From Eunapius fragilis (taxonomy: Eukaryota > Porifera > Demospongiae > Spongillida > Spongillidae), in the NCBI GenBank assembly GCA_963681505.1, contig OY811974.1, positions 11,030,461-11,094,460 of the forward strand: a DNA stretch of 64,000 nt, given 5' to 3'. The translations under genes and the position numbers were made by a program. Under the pieces are notes generated by a model, which ran no database searches, was not told the origin of the DNA, and saw only the letters and a list, made by a program, of their open reading frames with translations. Positions 34,401 to 44,463 of the stretch are shown piece after piece (within the stretch, counting starts at the first letter, position 1; each line of letters opens with the position of its first letter).

Positions 34401-35790
34401 GTGATACCCTCGAAAGTAGAAGAGCAGAAACATTGATGTGTAACCGAATAATGGCATCACGTCCTAAAAGGTTGAGCTGGGGAACCTCGGTAACTGTGAA
34501 CTGGAGGGATACCTTAGGTGACATGTCACCTGGCAATGAGACTATAGTCTCGAACATACCCAGAGTAGGTAATGACTGCCCATTAGCCACCTCATAACGC
34601 CCAATCACTGGTGAGAGTGGGGGCTCCCCTGCCTCCTTCCAGATGTCTATCGAGCAGAAGTTGTCACCTGCACCCGTGTCAACCTCGAATATGAACTGCT
34701 TGTCTTCCATACAGATGGACTGTTGAAGCTGAGGAACTGTCTCGATAGCCTTCACTGTCTGGATCCGGTGCTTTGAAATGGGCTTCACCTGCTGTGTCAT
34801 CAATCCCCGTTTCTTCAAACACACTGCCTCCAAATGTCCTGGTTTCTGGCAGAATCGACAAATTGCCTCCTTGAAAGGACATTCAGCCGACCTGTGGTCC
34901 GTTTTACCACAACGTGGACAAGTTCCAGTGGGGAAATCCCTACCGCCATGAGCATTACTATTGCGGTGTGGACCATCTCTTGTTGAAGGCGAACGCTTGT
35001 TTGATGCCTCAATCCGATGAATAGGATCCAACACCACCCCATGGACTGTCTCTTTTGCCACCTTTGCTGCTTCCTCTGTCTCCAATGCTATCGCTACCGC
35101 TTTAGCAAAAGTAAGATCACCCTCCTTCTGTTTAAACAACGCCTTGAGCACTGCCTCATTGTTTACTGAGCACATGAAACGGGTCCGCATTGCCTCATCG
35201 AGTGGGTCGCTAATTGATGGAAAATCGCACGTTACTGCATCGTGACGAATTCGTGCAGCTAATTCGTGCACGGACTCCCCTGGTTTGCGGTCCATTGCGC
35301 TCCAGAACTTAAAACGCTCACGAACGACGTAGCGTGCTGGGTCAAACTGGTCTTTCATGTACTCGGCGATTTCCTCTAGGCTGAGGCCGTTTATGTCCTT
35401 GGGCGGTGATTGTTGGGAGGCGAGATTGCTCAACAGCTTGTAGTTGACGCGCGACTGGTTCGTGAGGAACACTTGTGCCTGCTTTCCCACGGGAACAGAA
35501 TTTGCTCCAATGAACGTTTGAAAACGAGCCCAGTAGTCCGTCCATAGCTCAGTCGTCGAGTCAAATGGAACGAAATTAGGAATGGCGATTTGCTGGGAGA
35601 TGGAGGTGTGCTGTTCTCGCTTATCCGTCACCGTGGTGAACGCGGTGATAAGCGCCTCCATCTGTTTGCGACCTTCTTCCCTCTGCTGTTGCTGTGCCTC
35701 CAGATGTTGCTGTTGCTGCGTTTCCATGCTTTTCTGTTGCGCTGTTATCTGTTGTTGGAGTAGCTGGACTAACTGTGCTAACTCTGCCAT
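31465..35790 (-). CDS. gag-pol polyprotein of Ty3/Gypsy element (1441 aa)
   Basis: A single intact frame. Residues 1-50 are a Gln-rich coiled-coil-like start and 60-260 a gag core. Two CCHC zinc knuckles lie at 291-304 (CPRCGKTDHRSAEC) and 311-324 (CRFCQKPGHLEAVC). The protease active site VDTGAG is at 370-375. Reverse transcriptase spans about 510-740, with FTKIDLADAY, LPFGITSAPGYFQ and YIDD (680-683). RNase H spans about 820-945 (D828, E870, D895). The integrase HHCC finger is H1059, H1062, C1092 and C1095. The integrase core has D1123, D1177 and E1213, a D-D-35-E spacing. A basic, Arg-rich C-terminus follows. No frameshift separates gag and pol. All catalytic residues are present, so it could be autonomous. 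The start ATG overlaps the primer site by two bases. The motifs resemble K02A2.6-like and Mag-like metazoan elements, but I did not test the clade. Confidence 0.97.
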   Translation of the reverse strand: MAELAQLVQLLQQQITAQQKSMETQQQQHLEAQQQQREEGRKQMEALITAFTTVTDKREQHTSISQQIAIPNFVPFDSTTELWTDYWARFQTFIGANSVPVGKQAQVFLTNQSRVNYKLLSNLASQQSPPKDINGLSLEEIAEYMKDQFDPARYVVRERFKFWSAMDRKPGESVHELAARIRHDAVTCDFPSISDPLDEAMRTRFMCSVNNEAVLKALFKQKEGDLTFAKAVAIALETEEAAKVAKETVHGVVLDPIHRIEASNKRSPSTRDGPHRNSNAHGGRDFPTGTCPRCGKTDHRSAECPFKEAICRFCQKPGHLEAVCLKKRGLMTQQVKPISKHRIQTVKAIETVPQLQQSICMEDKQFIFEVDTGAGDNFCSIDIWKEAGEPPLSPVIGRYEVANGQSLPTLGMFETIVSLPGDMSPKVSLQFTVTEVPQLNLLGRDAIIRLHINVSALLLSRVSPAGKPHSSLVLPIFDGLKPDLVLQDSCRQLCQEFPDLFKPELGCLKDFQLEVKFKPEAQPVFCRPRVVPFAIQDELCLAYDAGIAAGVWQPTQFSAHGTPVVPIRKAALPGKPAKLRVCGDYSVTVNHQLEPHRHPMPLPEDLMRKLGGGYGFTKIDLADAYNQIMLAPDSQKRLALSTHRGVLLQMRLPFGITSAPGYFQEIMDQLTSDLRGVAVYIDDILVSGTTASEHLQNLRALLHRLESKGLRCRLEKCIFAQPSVEYLGHILSSQGIAKGPKVNDVMQMPAPENVSGLRSFLGSVQFYSKFLPNLATLTEPLHRLTKKDTTWIWGAEEQAAFQKLKNLLCADNVLVHFDPSLPVGISCDASEVGLGAVLFHRYPDGSERPIANASKTLTTTQRRYSQIQKEALAIVFALNKFHQFLYGRSFILVTDHKPLLVLFGPTKATPALAANRLARWALTLSQYQYTIEYRKTCDHSNADALSRLPVGPDARFDEEEDNADVDTVCIIKTVSLQLDPTDPGTMAKESAKDPVIANVMRFTREGWPPKDRREGSKDDDIEDFRKLAVSLSTAHGCLLYGSRLVIPHSLRPQVLQLLHLGHFGMQRMKQLARTAVYWPRIDVAIVDLCHRCTACAEHQAKPPKPANHPWMLPEKPWSRVHVDHAINFLGSNWLVLIDAYSKYPCIHPTTSTSTKATTELLEQDFAHFGYPHTIVSDNATSFSSEEFQAWCRERGIVHLTGAPYHPATNGAAERLVQTFKQSLSKSSLPPRAALQEFLMQYRRTPLADTYSPSELLNGRQMRTKIDVLLPSPPHLAQGMQAREATKSQEQELATRVTPIYSVGSPCYALYCGPRRDKDPRWVPAVVTKKFGTRSVSVRVVPRGGTWRRHIEQLRPRYVDQDDTDPGEMPIQASAPDLSVLTASPLLEDTPGMEMAQASTTLVPVAPPVRKARNPRLPTGNEYGPHHPRRSSRPKNPKFSAL

Positions 35791-35806
35791 CCTGCCGACT
35801 ACGCCA
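35789..35806 (-). promoter_or_regulatory. primer-binding site, tRNA-Ser type
   Basis: TGGCGTAGTCGGCAGGAT on the minus strand complements the 3' end of a eukaryotic tRNA-Ser (AGA-type, ...ATCCTGCCGACTACG plus CCA) over 18 nt, as I recall that tRNA. It starts 8 nt after the 5' LTR, and its last two bases are the AT of the gag-pol ATG. Confidence 0.85.
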
Positions 35807-35814
35807 CTTTATCC

Positions 35815-36039
35815 TGTCGTGTTCTTACAGAAACAGGATCTCACAAAATAGAAATAGGTTGGCGAATCACACTTAATCACGTCTCTACAATTACAACAAA
35901 ACTTTATTACACCGCCAAAATCGATCAACCACAATTCTGTATACACGAGGAGACCCCCCACAAAGCGCATGCGTGAATCCTCTAATTAGTGCACATGAGG
36001 GGGGGGGGGTTGAATATTCAGTACATGCTCGCCACAACA
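35815..36039 (-). repeat. 5' LTR (225 bp)
   Basis: Matches the 3' LTR throughout, with 11 rather than 9 bases in the poly-G run near 35999-36009. AATAAA on the minus strand is at 35903-35908. Confidence 0.95.
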
Positions 36040-36139
36040 ATAATTAATTACTGATCTGTTCTGCATGCAAGTATTGGTACATGGGGCGTGGTCTGGCCTG
36101 TCATGCAGGCCTTGCAGCCCCTCTTTAGCCATGCATATC

Positions 36140-36250
36140 ATACCAAAACCATGGTTTAGGACCTAAACATTCGTCGTGCTCGGTGTACCACTAAAATATT
36201 CATAATCCGGACTCAGTCATTTCCGCCGAATGTTGTTGAGACAGTGTTAT
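36140..36250 (-). repeat. dispersed repeat family T, copy 1
   Basis: ACCATGGTTTAGGACCTAAAC, ATTCATAATCCGGACTCAGT and TGTTGTTGAGACAG recur in the opposite orientation at 61320-61445 and, more diverged, at 63110-63225. Non-coding. Confidence 0.5.
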
Positions 36251-36317
36251 GTGAATTAAGCATTTAATTCCATTAACGGTTTGTGCATGCATGCGGAAAT
36301 GGCCAATTCTCAAGTTT

Positions 36318-36324
36318 TATAAAA
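36318..36324 (+). promoter_or_regulatory. TATA box of secreted three-repeat protein gene
   Basis: TATAAAA lies 72 bp upstream of the ATG at 36396, consistent with a start site near 36345-36350. Confidence 0.6.
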
Positions 36325-36395
36325 GCTACGATGTGCAAGCTGCATGCAATAGTGACTAACTCCATCTGATAAGTCGAGGAGAAACGGAAACAAAG

Positions 36396-37452
36396 ATGAA
36401 GTTCGGTTTAGCTCTCTGCGCGTAGCTATCTCCATTGTTGGCGCAGCAAGTGCCCGGGGTGTCAAAGGTATATAGCCAGCAGCTGTGCACCTGAAATGCA
36501 GCCAACATATTGGAGTGTCTCAATGAATGCATTCCATGCATGCACTTACATAAAACTCTGGTACAGCAGGATTCAAGTATCCCGAGATACAGGCCTCAGA
36601 CGAAGATCTAATTATCCCGCAGGATGAGGGGTCTCCACCAGACCCTGCTAACTTCCGTAAACAGCTAGAGGGTGGGAATGGACAGAGCGTCTTCGAAGAG
36701 GAATTGGATGCAGAAAAAGAAGGAGGTAATGACAGTTATTAAATTGTATACCGATCAATGTATAGATACATTGCATAATAGTGACCGAGCAAGCCGCGAG
36801 ACGAACCGATAATATATCAGAGTTAAATATCAGTTATCCCAACCTGCATTCGTGCATGCGCCATTATTTACTCATGTCTTCTTCTATACATACACATGCA
36901 GCTCTGACCCAAGGCAGCACCATATCATTGCAACTATTGTACTCCAAGCGAGATTGGTTTAGCTGCTATCACGGTAGCGGCAGACAATGTGTCAGAGCCA
37001 CATGCCCCGGTCTTTACATGAGTGATGCGGACTTCACCAATTGTTGGGGTGAAGTATTCCAGATATATAGAAAGGACGGTCCAGGATACGTCCGTGTCGG
37101 AGACGTCGTTGGGTTTCATTACCCTCGCCAGATCGGGAATTGGCTCTCTCTTTGGGAATGCAATGGACGAGTATTTCCGTGGCCAGGTACCCCTACTTTG
37201 GCTCACGGGTTTTCTTCTGAAAATTATTGGTATCAACACTGGGGGGAGGTGTTCAGGATTTACGCAAGAGGAAAATCCAATGGACAAGTCATCACGTCTA
37301 ACGACAACGTGTTCATCTACCACATTGCTTACAATCAGTTCCTGAGCTTTGTAGGTGGTACTCCTACGTGCGCCACGTGCCCAGGCCCTGCTCCTCCAAC
37401 AGAGGACAAATACGACCTTTGCTGGGGTGAAAATTTTGAAATTTGGCACTAA
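36396..37452 (+). CDS. secreted three-repeat (beta-trefoil-like) protein gene
   Basis: Three exons with matching phases. Exon 1 (36396-36467) starts MKFGLALC and continues in another frame as VAISIVGAASARGVK, together a typical signal peptide. Two extra bases (a doubled GC at about 36417-36421) break the frame. Exon 2 (36570-36725) is acidic (SDEDLIIPQDEGSPPDP...EEELDAEKEG), perhaps a propeptide. Exon 3 (36902-37452) encodes 182 residues with three similar units, each ending in WGE-x-F-x-I-Y/W (NCWGEVFQIYR, QHWGEVFRIYAR, LCWGENFEIWH) and two with a C-x-x-CPG motif. Three such repeats suggest a beta-trefoil, a fold common in lectins. That is inference. Expected length is about 258 residues. 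Introns are 102 and 176 bp. The frame break may be a sequencing error, a variant or a recent lesion. Confidence 0.75.
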
Positions 37453-37548
37453 GCAAGACGGACGTAATGAGCAGATGACTGCATGCTGTTAGTTGCGTAG
37501 CTATACATAGTCGCTAAGAATAGTTTCTGATACCATGCTGATATTTGA

Positions 37549-37554
37549 AATAAA
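37549..37554 (+). terminator. polyadenylation signal
   Basis: AATAAA lies 97 bp after the stop codon of the gene at 36396-37452. Confidence 0.6.
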
Positions 37555-38439
37555 AGTGCAATTCATTGTGGTTAGCTATGGCGCTATGTATATATATTTG
37601 TACGCGCAGTTGATGGGCAGTTCTCTATAACGTACTTTGAATTGGTCGGAACTAGAACGGCTGTGTGTGTGCGTGCGTGCGTGGGTGTGTGTGTGCTTAA
37701 ACGAAGAATTAATGCACGAGCCCTGGCACTTGCTGTGATGATGATTGCGTTACGCAGAGAGATAACCATGCAGACTCTTAAAATCCTGTTCAATGCATAT
37801 TAGGGCTATACAAATGTATGCCGCTTGCAAATCGCAGCCTTTTATAAAACCCCGCCCCTTGAAATAGAATTTTGATATAGTCATTTTTGAATATTCAATG
37901 TAACCAGGGCTCGTACATTAATTCTTGTTTTAAAAACTCACTCCCACACATACACTCGCACAACACACACGCGCGCACACACACACGCACACACACACAC
38001 ACAAGGTTCACTTGAATTTTGAACAATATCATAGTAAGAAACTAACAAAACAGATGCCGCATGGGGTAAACATTTACATGCAAGTTGTAATAAACAATTT
38101 GCGTCACGTGACTGTCACCTTTCATAACTTTCGTTTTCTATCATCACAGTCTTGTCAAATGAACCAATTATCTTCACTCAGGGTCAACACATTTTTCATT
38201 TAGCCATGCCGCTATTAACAGTTTTGGCTGAAGAAGTGGGCATGGTACAGGTCAAACTGACATGAGCAATGGCGGAAGGATACCGAAATATCATCACTAT
38301 AGGGAAAATTGCCCCCTTGGGGCCCTTTACAATATGCTGCAGTGATGCCCAAACACCTTGTCCTGCTCTTGGCCGTGGCTCATAGCTGGTTCTGACCTTA
38401 CTATATTACCTCTGTTTTGACAGAGATAACGTACAAAAT
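37555..38439. other. no gene; simple repeats
   Basis: GTGTGTGTGCGTGCGTGCGTG run at about 37659-37695 and CA-rich run at about 37940-38003. 38019-38130 (GAACAATATCATAGTAAGAAAC, GCGTCACGTGACTGTCACC) resembles, inverted, 39970-40125. Confidence 0.4.
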
Positions 38440-38800
38440 ATTATCTCAAGTTTCACTAGAAAAACTTCCATATAGGATTTGACCACAACTATGAACTCAT
38501 TAAATATACGCGACCCGTCTCTATTAAACAAAACTCCCGACCTGTCACCATCGGATCGTTTAGCTTAACTTGTTATAGCAATCAAACTAGATGTAAAAAA
38601 AAAATAAAAAAAATAAAAAGAGCAGTTTCGTCTACGTTTTATGTCACAGAACCGCGCGGTTGTAGAGAACAATAGGGTCATCGTACCCAGTCCCGGAACA
38701 TGGTCTCCTTCTCCTTCTTCTTGGCAACGCATAACTCGGGATTGGAACACTTTTAAACAATTAAAATTTCACCATTATAGGCTGGAAGAGCCACTTTCAT
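38440..38800 (-). repeat. dispersed repeat family R, copy 4 (inverted)
   Basis: Reverse complement of the copy at 2390-2750: CCATATAGGATTTGACC, CGACCCGTCTCTATTAAA, a CGCGCGGTTGTAGAGAACAA block, CGTACCCAGTCCCG and TCTTGGCAACGCATAACTCGG. Beside it lies a family A MITE, as at 2-2.7 kb. Confidence 0.65.
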
Positions 38801-39034
38801 ATAAAATAGTCGATGTTATATTTTGGTAAACATTCGACTATACGGTCTATGTTAGACGCATAATTAGATAACTTGTAACATAATTTTTGATATCTAAAAA
38901 TAAATGGCGAACAACTAGAGTAAACGCTTTGGTGCTTCAATCGTCGTTTGGTGTAACCTCTTTTGTTAGTGAGGTTGTTTTTTTCAATCTTCATGTCAGG
39001 AGCGAAACGACGTGCGAATTACCTTCAAGTTCGA

Positions 39035-39376
39035 GACGATAATATAGATCGGCACATGCATCCTACAGCGATACATAAGTGATTTCAGTGATTTGGGCAT
39101 GTACAAAAATCAAGGAAACAAGTAACTAAAACAGGTGGTATATAGGATTTGTAGGCAACTGGTGGTGTCAAGGAAACAAGGTCTTATCAGAAGTTAAAAT
39201 GTAATGACGATAATATAGATCGGCACATGCATCCTACAGCGATACATAAGTGATTTCAGTGATTTGGGCATGTACAAAAATCAAGGAAACAAGTAACTAA
39301 AACAGGTGGTATATAGGATTTGTAGGCAACTGGTGGTGTCAAGGAAACAAGGTCTTATCAGAAGTTAAAATGTAAT
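39035..39376 (+). repeat. 171-bp tandem duplication
   Basis: 39035-39205 and 39206-39376 appear identical, from GACGATAATATAGATCGG to GAAGTTAAAATGTAAT. It duplicates the left arm of the MITE at 39118 together with about 80 bp of flank. Confidence 0.85.
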
Positions 39377-39551
39377 AGTCCGATATTTATTTAGCACATT
39401 TCTAGGGCATGCGTTGTTTGTGGGCTAAATATAGGACTATTACATTTTCCATTCTGATAAGACCTTGTTTCCTTGCTTTTTACACCACCAATTGCCTTTA
39501 AATTCTATTTATACCACCAAATTTCACGTAGAGAATGTTTTTAGTTATTTG
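39118..39551. mobile_element. fold-back MITE (family A) with duplicated left arm
   Basis: The arms share GATTTGTAGGCAACTGGTGG, CAAGGAAACAAGGTCTTATCAGAAG and a TTTAGCACATTTCTAGGGCATG loop, with the right arm at 39417-39545. The left arm is present twice because of the 171-bp duplication. Confidence 0.65.
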
Positions 39552-40345
39552 ACTCTGTGAAAATCTTCTACGTTTGACTAGTACCTGTTCTTCAGCCAAA
39601 ACAGGTAAATAAATAATTGTTCATAACCGCATGGCAACAATGAAATTCATATTGTGTCTCAACTTTGGCAATGCTATTTCTTAGCGATGAAACGAGGTCC
39701 TACGTCGAGAGAAGAGGTTCAATAGAAGCTGTAATCATTTTTTGAAACAACTGGTTGCTTCTTCTAGCATAAACCGAGCGCGTAACAAAACAAAATGCCT
39801 AACACTTTTCGCCCTTAAAATCTAGCATCGCTCGAAACAGTTTCCCGCGTTCAGAATCTGGCTCGACCAAAATGTTTAGAGGGTTGTGCTGAAGCTGTGA
39901 CCTAATAATCGTCCCAATTTGTTGACCCTGATGGACGATATTTGGAACAATTCATTTGACAAGACTGTGATGATGTAAAACGAAAGTGATGAAAAGTGAT
40001 AGTCACGTGACGCAAATTATTTATTGCAACCATAAATATGTTACAACTTGTAGACAAACCGTGCTTCTGTTGTGTTAGTTTCTTACAATGATACGTAGTT
40101 ATTGTTTAAAATTCGAGTGAACCTTGAATTTGTGTGAATTTTTTTTTTCGTCCAACTTGCATGATCTCGAGATGTTGCCGGGAAGATTCACTGATAGATT
40201 GCCGCCATGTTTGCTTTTTTTTGGGTCGTAACTATTATTGCATCATTAGAAGCAAGGAACAGGCGATAAGTCAGGTCCCCAGACTAGTGATCACTACATT
40301 ATTGCGACATTGTTGCATGCATTTATTATTTTAACATCGTTAACG
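39552..40345. other. no gene recognised
   Basis: No exon supported. 39970-40125 is a diverged inverted match to 38019-38130. Confidence 0.4.
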
Positions 40346-41190
40346 ATATCATAGATATTAGAGTAACGGATTGGAAACAGGACTATGAATCTGATTTGCT
40401 ACGTACAGTCCGCGTTTCGCAGCTGCAATAAATGAAACGTATGCTTCAATGGCTATTGCACTTGTTGTACCTCCCGAATCTACTGGTTCCCAGTCCTACT
40501 GTCACCGTAGCATCGTATGCCACAGGTATTACGAACCTCAACTTCCTCTTTCTCATGACAGCTTAGAGCAAAACCAAAAAAAAATTATAATAAGATAATA
40601 TCATATTAATAAATATATCATATACACATCACACATACCATAACCAACATCGGGGTACAATTATTAAAAGAACGAGATTGGAGTGCACTGTATATAAGAC
40701 CTCGACATCATCAAATAACTCGATGATTTTCTCTATGTTGCGATGTGCAGACCTGCTAGAAGATGTGATCCAGTCCCATGAATTCGGCTATTTTATACAC
40801 AGTACACGCCCTGTATTGCCCAAGTTTCATGCTACCTATACATTTATGATACACAATCAAATGTATTGTTGCACGGGCTACCACCAGAAAACGTACAGAA
40901 GGCTCTACGGTAGCCTACGGTACTATGCGCAGAGTCCCACAAAGCGTTTGCAGCCGATAGCATGCTAACACAATTTTTTAAATATTGGTTAAATGGTTAA
41001 ACCCATCGTAACCTACGTTTCTCACCGGTTAAACACGACCAAAGGGTACGAATAAGTGTCAAACTTGTTAACTTCTCTACGGTCACGCCCCAAATAGTCA
41101 AAACACGGATTATACGTACTACTTCTATTGAACGTAAATGGATCAAAAATGAGATGTTTCCAATCCATTACTCTAATATCTATGACGATA
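40346..41190. mobile_element. TIR element (~840 bp), no intact transposase
   Basis: TCATAGATATTAGAGTAACGG plus ATTGGAAAC at 40350-40380 is mirrored by GTTTCCAATCCATTACTCTAATATCTATGA at 41157-41186. That gives terminal inverted repeats of about 30 bp with one mismatch. A 96-residue frame at 40678 has no recognisable motif. Similar GGATTGGAAAC ends occur at about 10150 and 12770. Confidence 0.6.
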
Positions 41191-42122
41191 TTATAATAAA
41201 CTTCGCCCCATCGGATGCATTTTGGGGGCAAAAGTGGATCGCAGGAATACAAGTATGGTGCTTACATGTACGGCGTCCACCGTACCCAACTGACCAAACA
41301 CCCTGGCCAGGTGGTTGCCTCTTTCCCCACCAGTACACCTTGTCTTGCCCATGCATACCACTGTGTGCTCTTTGAGCAAGTGCATCGTGATTGATATTGA
41401 ACAGTCTTGGGAGTGATGTTTTGAATTGATTCATAAAACTGTGCTACAAAGGTTTCTGTATATACCATTCATTTGTTGGCATGTGTTCAAAATCCTACAT
41501 TGTGATTCAGCAATGAAATTTTGGTTATAAATCCGATAGCACTGGTGGCTTAACAGGGATAGAATTGTTATACACTTGTCTGTTGCAGATGCCACAAGTC
41601 TAGGGCACGTGTAGAAAATCTTCGTTGGCTGTATTGTTTTGAGTGTTTTTACTTGTACTTGTCTTCCAACACGCTGGTGCACCTTCTTTGCCTGGATCTC
41701 CATTCAATATTGCACCTATTATTCATAAAAATTTCACGTCTATATCATACTGTATCACAGGATTAAAACAAAAACCGTGCTACTTCTGTGTATTATACAT
41801 GTGTAGGTGTGGCGATGAATGATTTTATTCGCCTGCACTATTGGTTGGTTTCTTCACTATGAACGCTCAAAGTAACCCTCTTTTCCCGCCAGACACATCG
41901 ACATGAGAATAGGCTGCGCATAATCACTGATTAAAAAAAAAACTGTACTGGCGTGTCAACGGCTTTGTTTACATGTATATTACAGCATTAGCAGATGATG
42001 TTTTTACTAAATGAATTTTTAAGAATCATTTGTGTCTCGCAAAACATATAAATCATAACGAGATATTACTTTTTATTTCAGGTCCTTCGCGATGGAATTA
42101 TGGTATTGCCTAAATATGTCCC

Positions 42123-42153
<31 letters not shown>

Positions 42154-42245
42154 AGCTCCCCTTTGTTTCAATTAAATCACAAATGATGCGGAATCAATCA
42201 AAGGAGTTGACAACAAAGTTGTAGTTGAAGACAAGGTTCCAGTTA
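41191..42245. other. no gene recognised
   Basis: Contains a 30-base poly-C run at 42124-42153. A 90-residue minus-strand frame at 41431-41703 is not recognisable. Confidence 0.4.
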
Positions 42246-43571
42246 TTAACGTAAACTAAAGCCACAGTCTCCGAACCTGGAAGCAATCATAATGTCCTTA
42301 AAATCTTCGCCCTGGAAACTTACTGGAAGTCTAAGATTCATGTCACATGTGGCTGCTGTGGCATGTTTACATGTAGCACTGTGGTCAAAAGTGAGAAGCA
42401 AATCTTTTGTAAAGCCCTCTGTTGGGATCATTGGAAAAAGAAAAGGACATCTTCTACTGATACATTATGGTCTTCATCTTCTTCTTTGTTGGGCCGAGAA
42501 AGTTTCACCATTATAAGGTTAGCTGTGGAGAAATGATAAATTAATGTGCAAAGTTTCTTTTTCATCGCTTACCCTCACATTCCTCAAGAAAATCACTAAA
42601 CAGTATGAAAGCATTCATTTCTTTGGCTTTGTCAGCTGGTAGTGATGTATACTTAACCTTCTTTTTTTTTTTTCATAGCCCCTGAAAATGTTAGGAAAAT
42701 GACAATATTAATTCTCAAAACATTAGGCAATATCATTACAGATTAGTGAAGCAATGATGTTTCCAGGTAAGCAAATACGTGTATTAAAAAGTGCAGTGAA
42801 TTATTTTTGACATACGTGCAGTCAACCTTGCATTGATATCAATAGTGAAGAAGTGTTTCATCAAATCCTGATGTTTCTCAATGACATCTAAAATTCCACA
42901 GCTCTTCAATCCATCATTAAATTGGTCAATTTCAGCTTTATTGAATGAAACAGTAAAATGAATCTTAAGAGACATTACGATGTCATCTAAGTCTAGCATT
43001 AAAATTCTGTATGGTGGCTTTGGATAACCAGTCTCAAGAAGAAGGTACTCGTTTTCATCAGACATGAACAAGTCTCGCATTTCATCATCACTTTACGCAG
43101 ACACCACCTAGAAAGAAAATTTAAATTGCACAATGAATGTGTATTATAAAAATTATCTGGCTGCAAATGAGCAGGGTGTTACACAATTGTTAAGAATTGC
43201 ATAATAAGTTAACAATCAGTACAGTTGTTTGAAGTTCTAAATTCTAAATAACAACATAGGAACAAACACTGATGTAAGCAAGTAAATTTTGCTTTCATCT
43301 TCAGTGACTACCTTTTTAAAAATAAAGTTTCATTGTGTTTTTAAAACATGCATGTTCCGTTTTCATATTCTCTGATCTACACAGAGTATAGAATACTTAC
43401 TACTTTGATGAGTTCTTTTGCATCTAAACGTGGTACATCTTCATCCTTTATCACTGTTTAGTCTCCAGTACAGATGTAACTGTATACATGTGGTGACAGA
43501 ACTGGGAAACCAAGGCCTCCTTGCAGAATAGACATAGCCACTAATGTGCCCAGTATCTTGTACTCAGATTT
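42246..43571 (-). pseudogene. HECT-domain gene, G2E3-like, multi-exon and damaged
   Basis: Minus-strand exons in order: 43571-43401 (KILGTLVAMSILQGGLGFPV...DAKELIKVV); 43107-42816 (YRILMLDLDDIVMSLKIHF...AEIDQFNDGLKSCGILDVIE); about 42685-42573 (KYTSLPADKAKEMNAFILF...DFLEE); and about 42524-42246 (VSVEDVLFFF, then PTEGFTKDLLLTFDHSATC...CDMNLRLPV and a C-terminal GFSLR). These follow the HECT domain of G2E3-like E3 ligases, including the usual final Phe-containing tail. The Cys in the ATCKHATAATCDMNL stretch is the candidate catalytic region. Splice sites are good, but exons 1 and 2 each contain a TAA and the last exon has a frameshift. The upstream part is not found. It is divergent from the integrase gene at 44464, about 0.9 kb away. 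Transposon-borne HECT proteins of this type occur in invertebrates, to my recollection. Confidence 0.65.
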
Positions 43572-44463
43572 CTGTGGAAATAATTAAACGTTACATATTT
43601 ATGATGTTCTTTCTTTCCTAACAGGCTTAGAGTCCCCTGATAAACTAGAGCCCACTATATGGAAGAGAGGCTACTTAATCTTTAAATTTCAGTAAAAACG
43701 ATTTAATTACCGTGCACTATAGTGCAAAACAATGCACTTCAATGTAGGCTATGGGGTCGAGGATGTGTTGAATGATAAAGACAAATCAAAAGATTACACC
43801 TCTAGTAGTCTTCTATCTTCTTGCATGTTATAGTCCAACAATTATATCTGTTATTACCTCTATAATTGTAATTGCAAAAGTATGAAACAATAGGTGAGAT
43901 CGACTACATGATAAATTTTTTCTTTTAGATTATACATGTATTTTTTTGATACTCTAGAAGTCTGGAATGTCTTAAACAAAGAGCTATAATGCACTGAATT
44001 TTAATTAACCACACATTTCAATGCACAAGTTGTGCTTCTTTTGCTTGTCCTGGAAAGTGGAAATGATATATGTTAGGTCCCTTTTTGTGTCAAAAATCGC
44101 AAAACATTTACTAGAATATTCCACCACTTGTAAATATATACCTGGATTGCAAAGGCATTATGATTCAATGTGCGGCTTCCTTGTACTCCAGTACAGTACT
44201 GTTCATTTCCATTTCGAACTAACAATGTCCAAAACTGATGTCTTTACCCTCCTGTACCAATGCCATTCTCACCAACGTAATGAACCTGTTAGGATAAATA
44301 ATATTGCATCTAGGACACAAATGGATATTGCTCGCTGACACAGCTTATTATATAACCTACAATGGATGCTGCAACTCTTGCAGTAGATAACAAAGCTTTC
44401 CTTCTTATGGATACCGTCTTGCTGATGACAAAAAGAGTATCAAATTCAAGAATCATGAATCAG
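43572..44463. other. intergenic region of HECT/integrase pair
   Basis: AT-rich sequence between divergent genes, so any shared promoter would be here. ATGGATACCG at about 44407 may start a GYR-type motif of the integrase family's N-terminal region, in a broken frame. Confidence 0.4.

Larger units (their letters stand above)
31210..36044 (-). mobile_element. complete Ty3/Gypsy LTR retrotransposon with ATAAT target duplication
   Basis: The element is 31215-36039 (4825 bp), transcribed on the minus strand. ATAAT (31210-31214 and 36040-36044) is an exact 5-bp target duplication. The LTRs begin TG and end CA. They differ only in the length of one poly-G run (9 versus 11), so insertion was very recent. 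One open frame encodes gag-pol. The 5' LTR end lies about 280 bp upstream of the TATA box of the gene at 36396 and points away from it. Protease, RT, RNase H and integrase are present in Ty3/Gypsy order, and no envelope gene is seen. Confidence 0.97.

Noticed and set aside
31481..35876. Open frames on the plus strand and in other frames of the retrotransposon
   Set aside because: They are shadows of the 1441-codon gag-pol frame.
44021..44338. 105-residue frame between the HECT and integrase genes
   Set aside because: No recognisable motif, and it does not connect by splice sites to the integrase exon at 44464.
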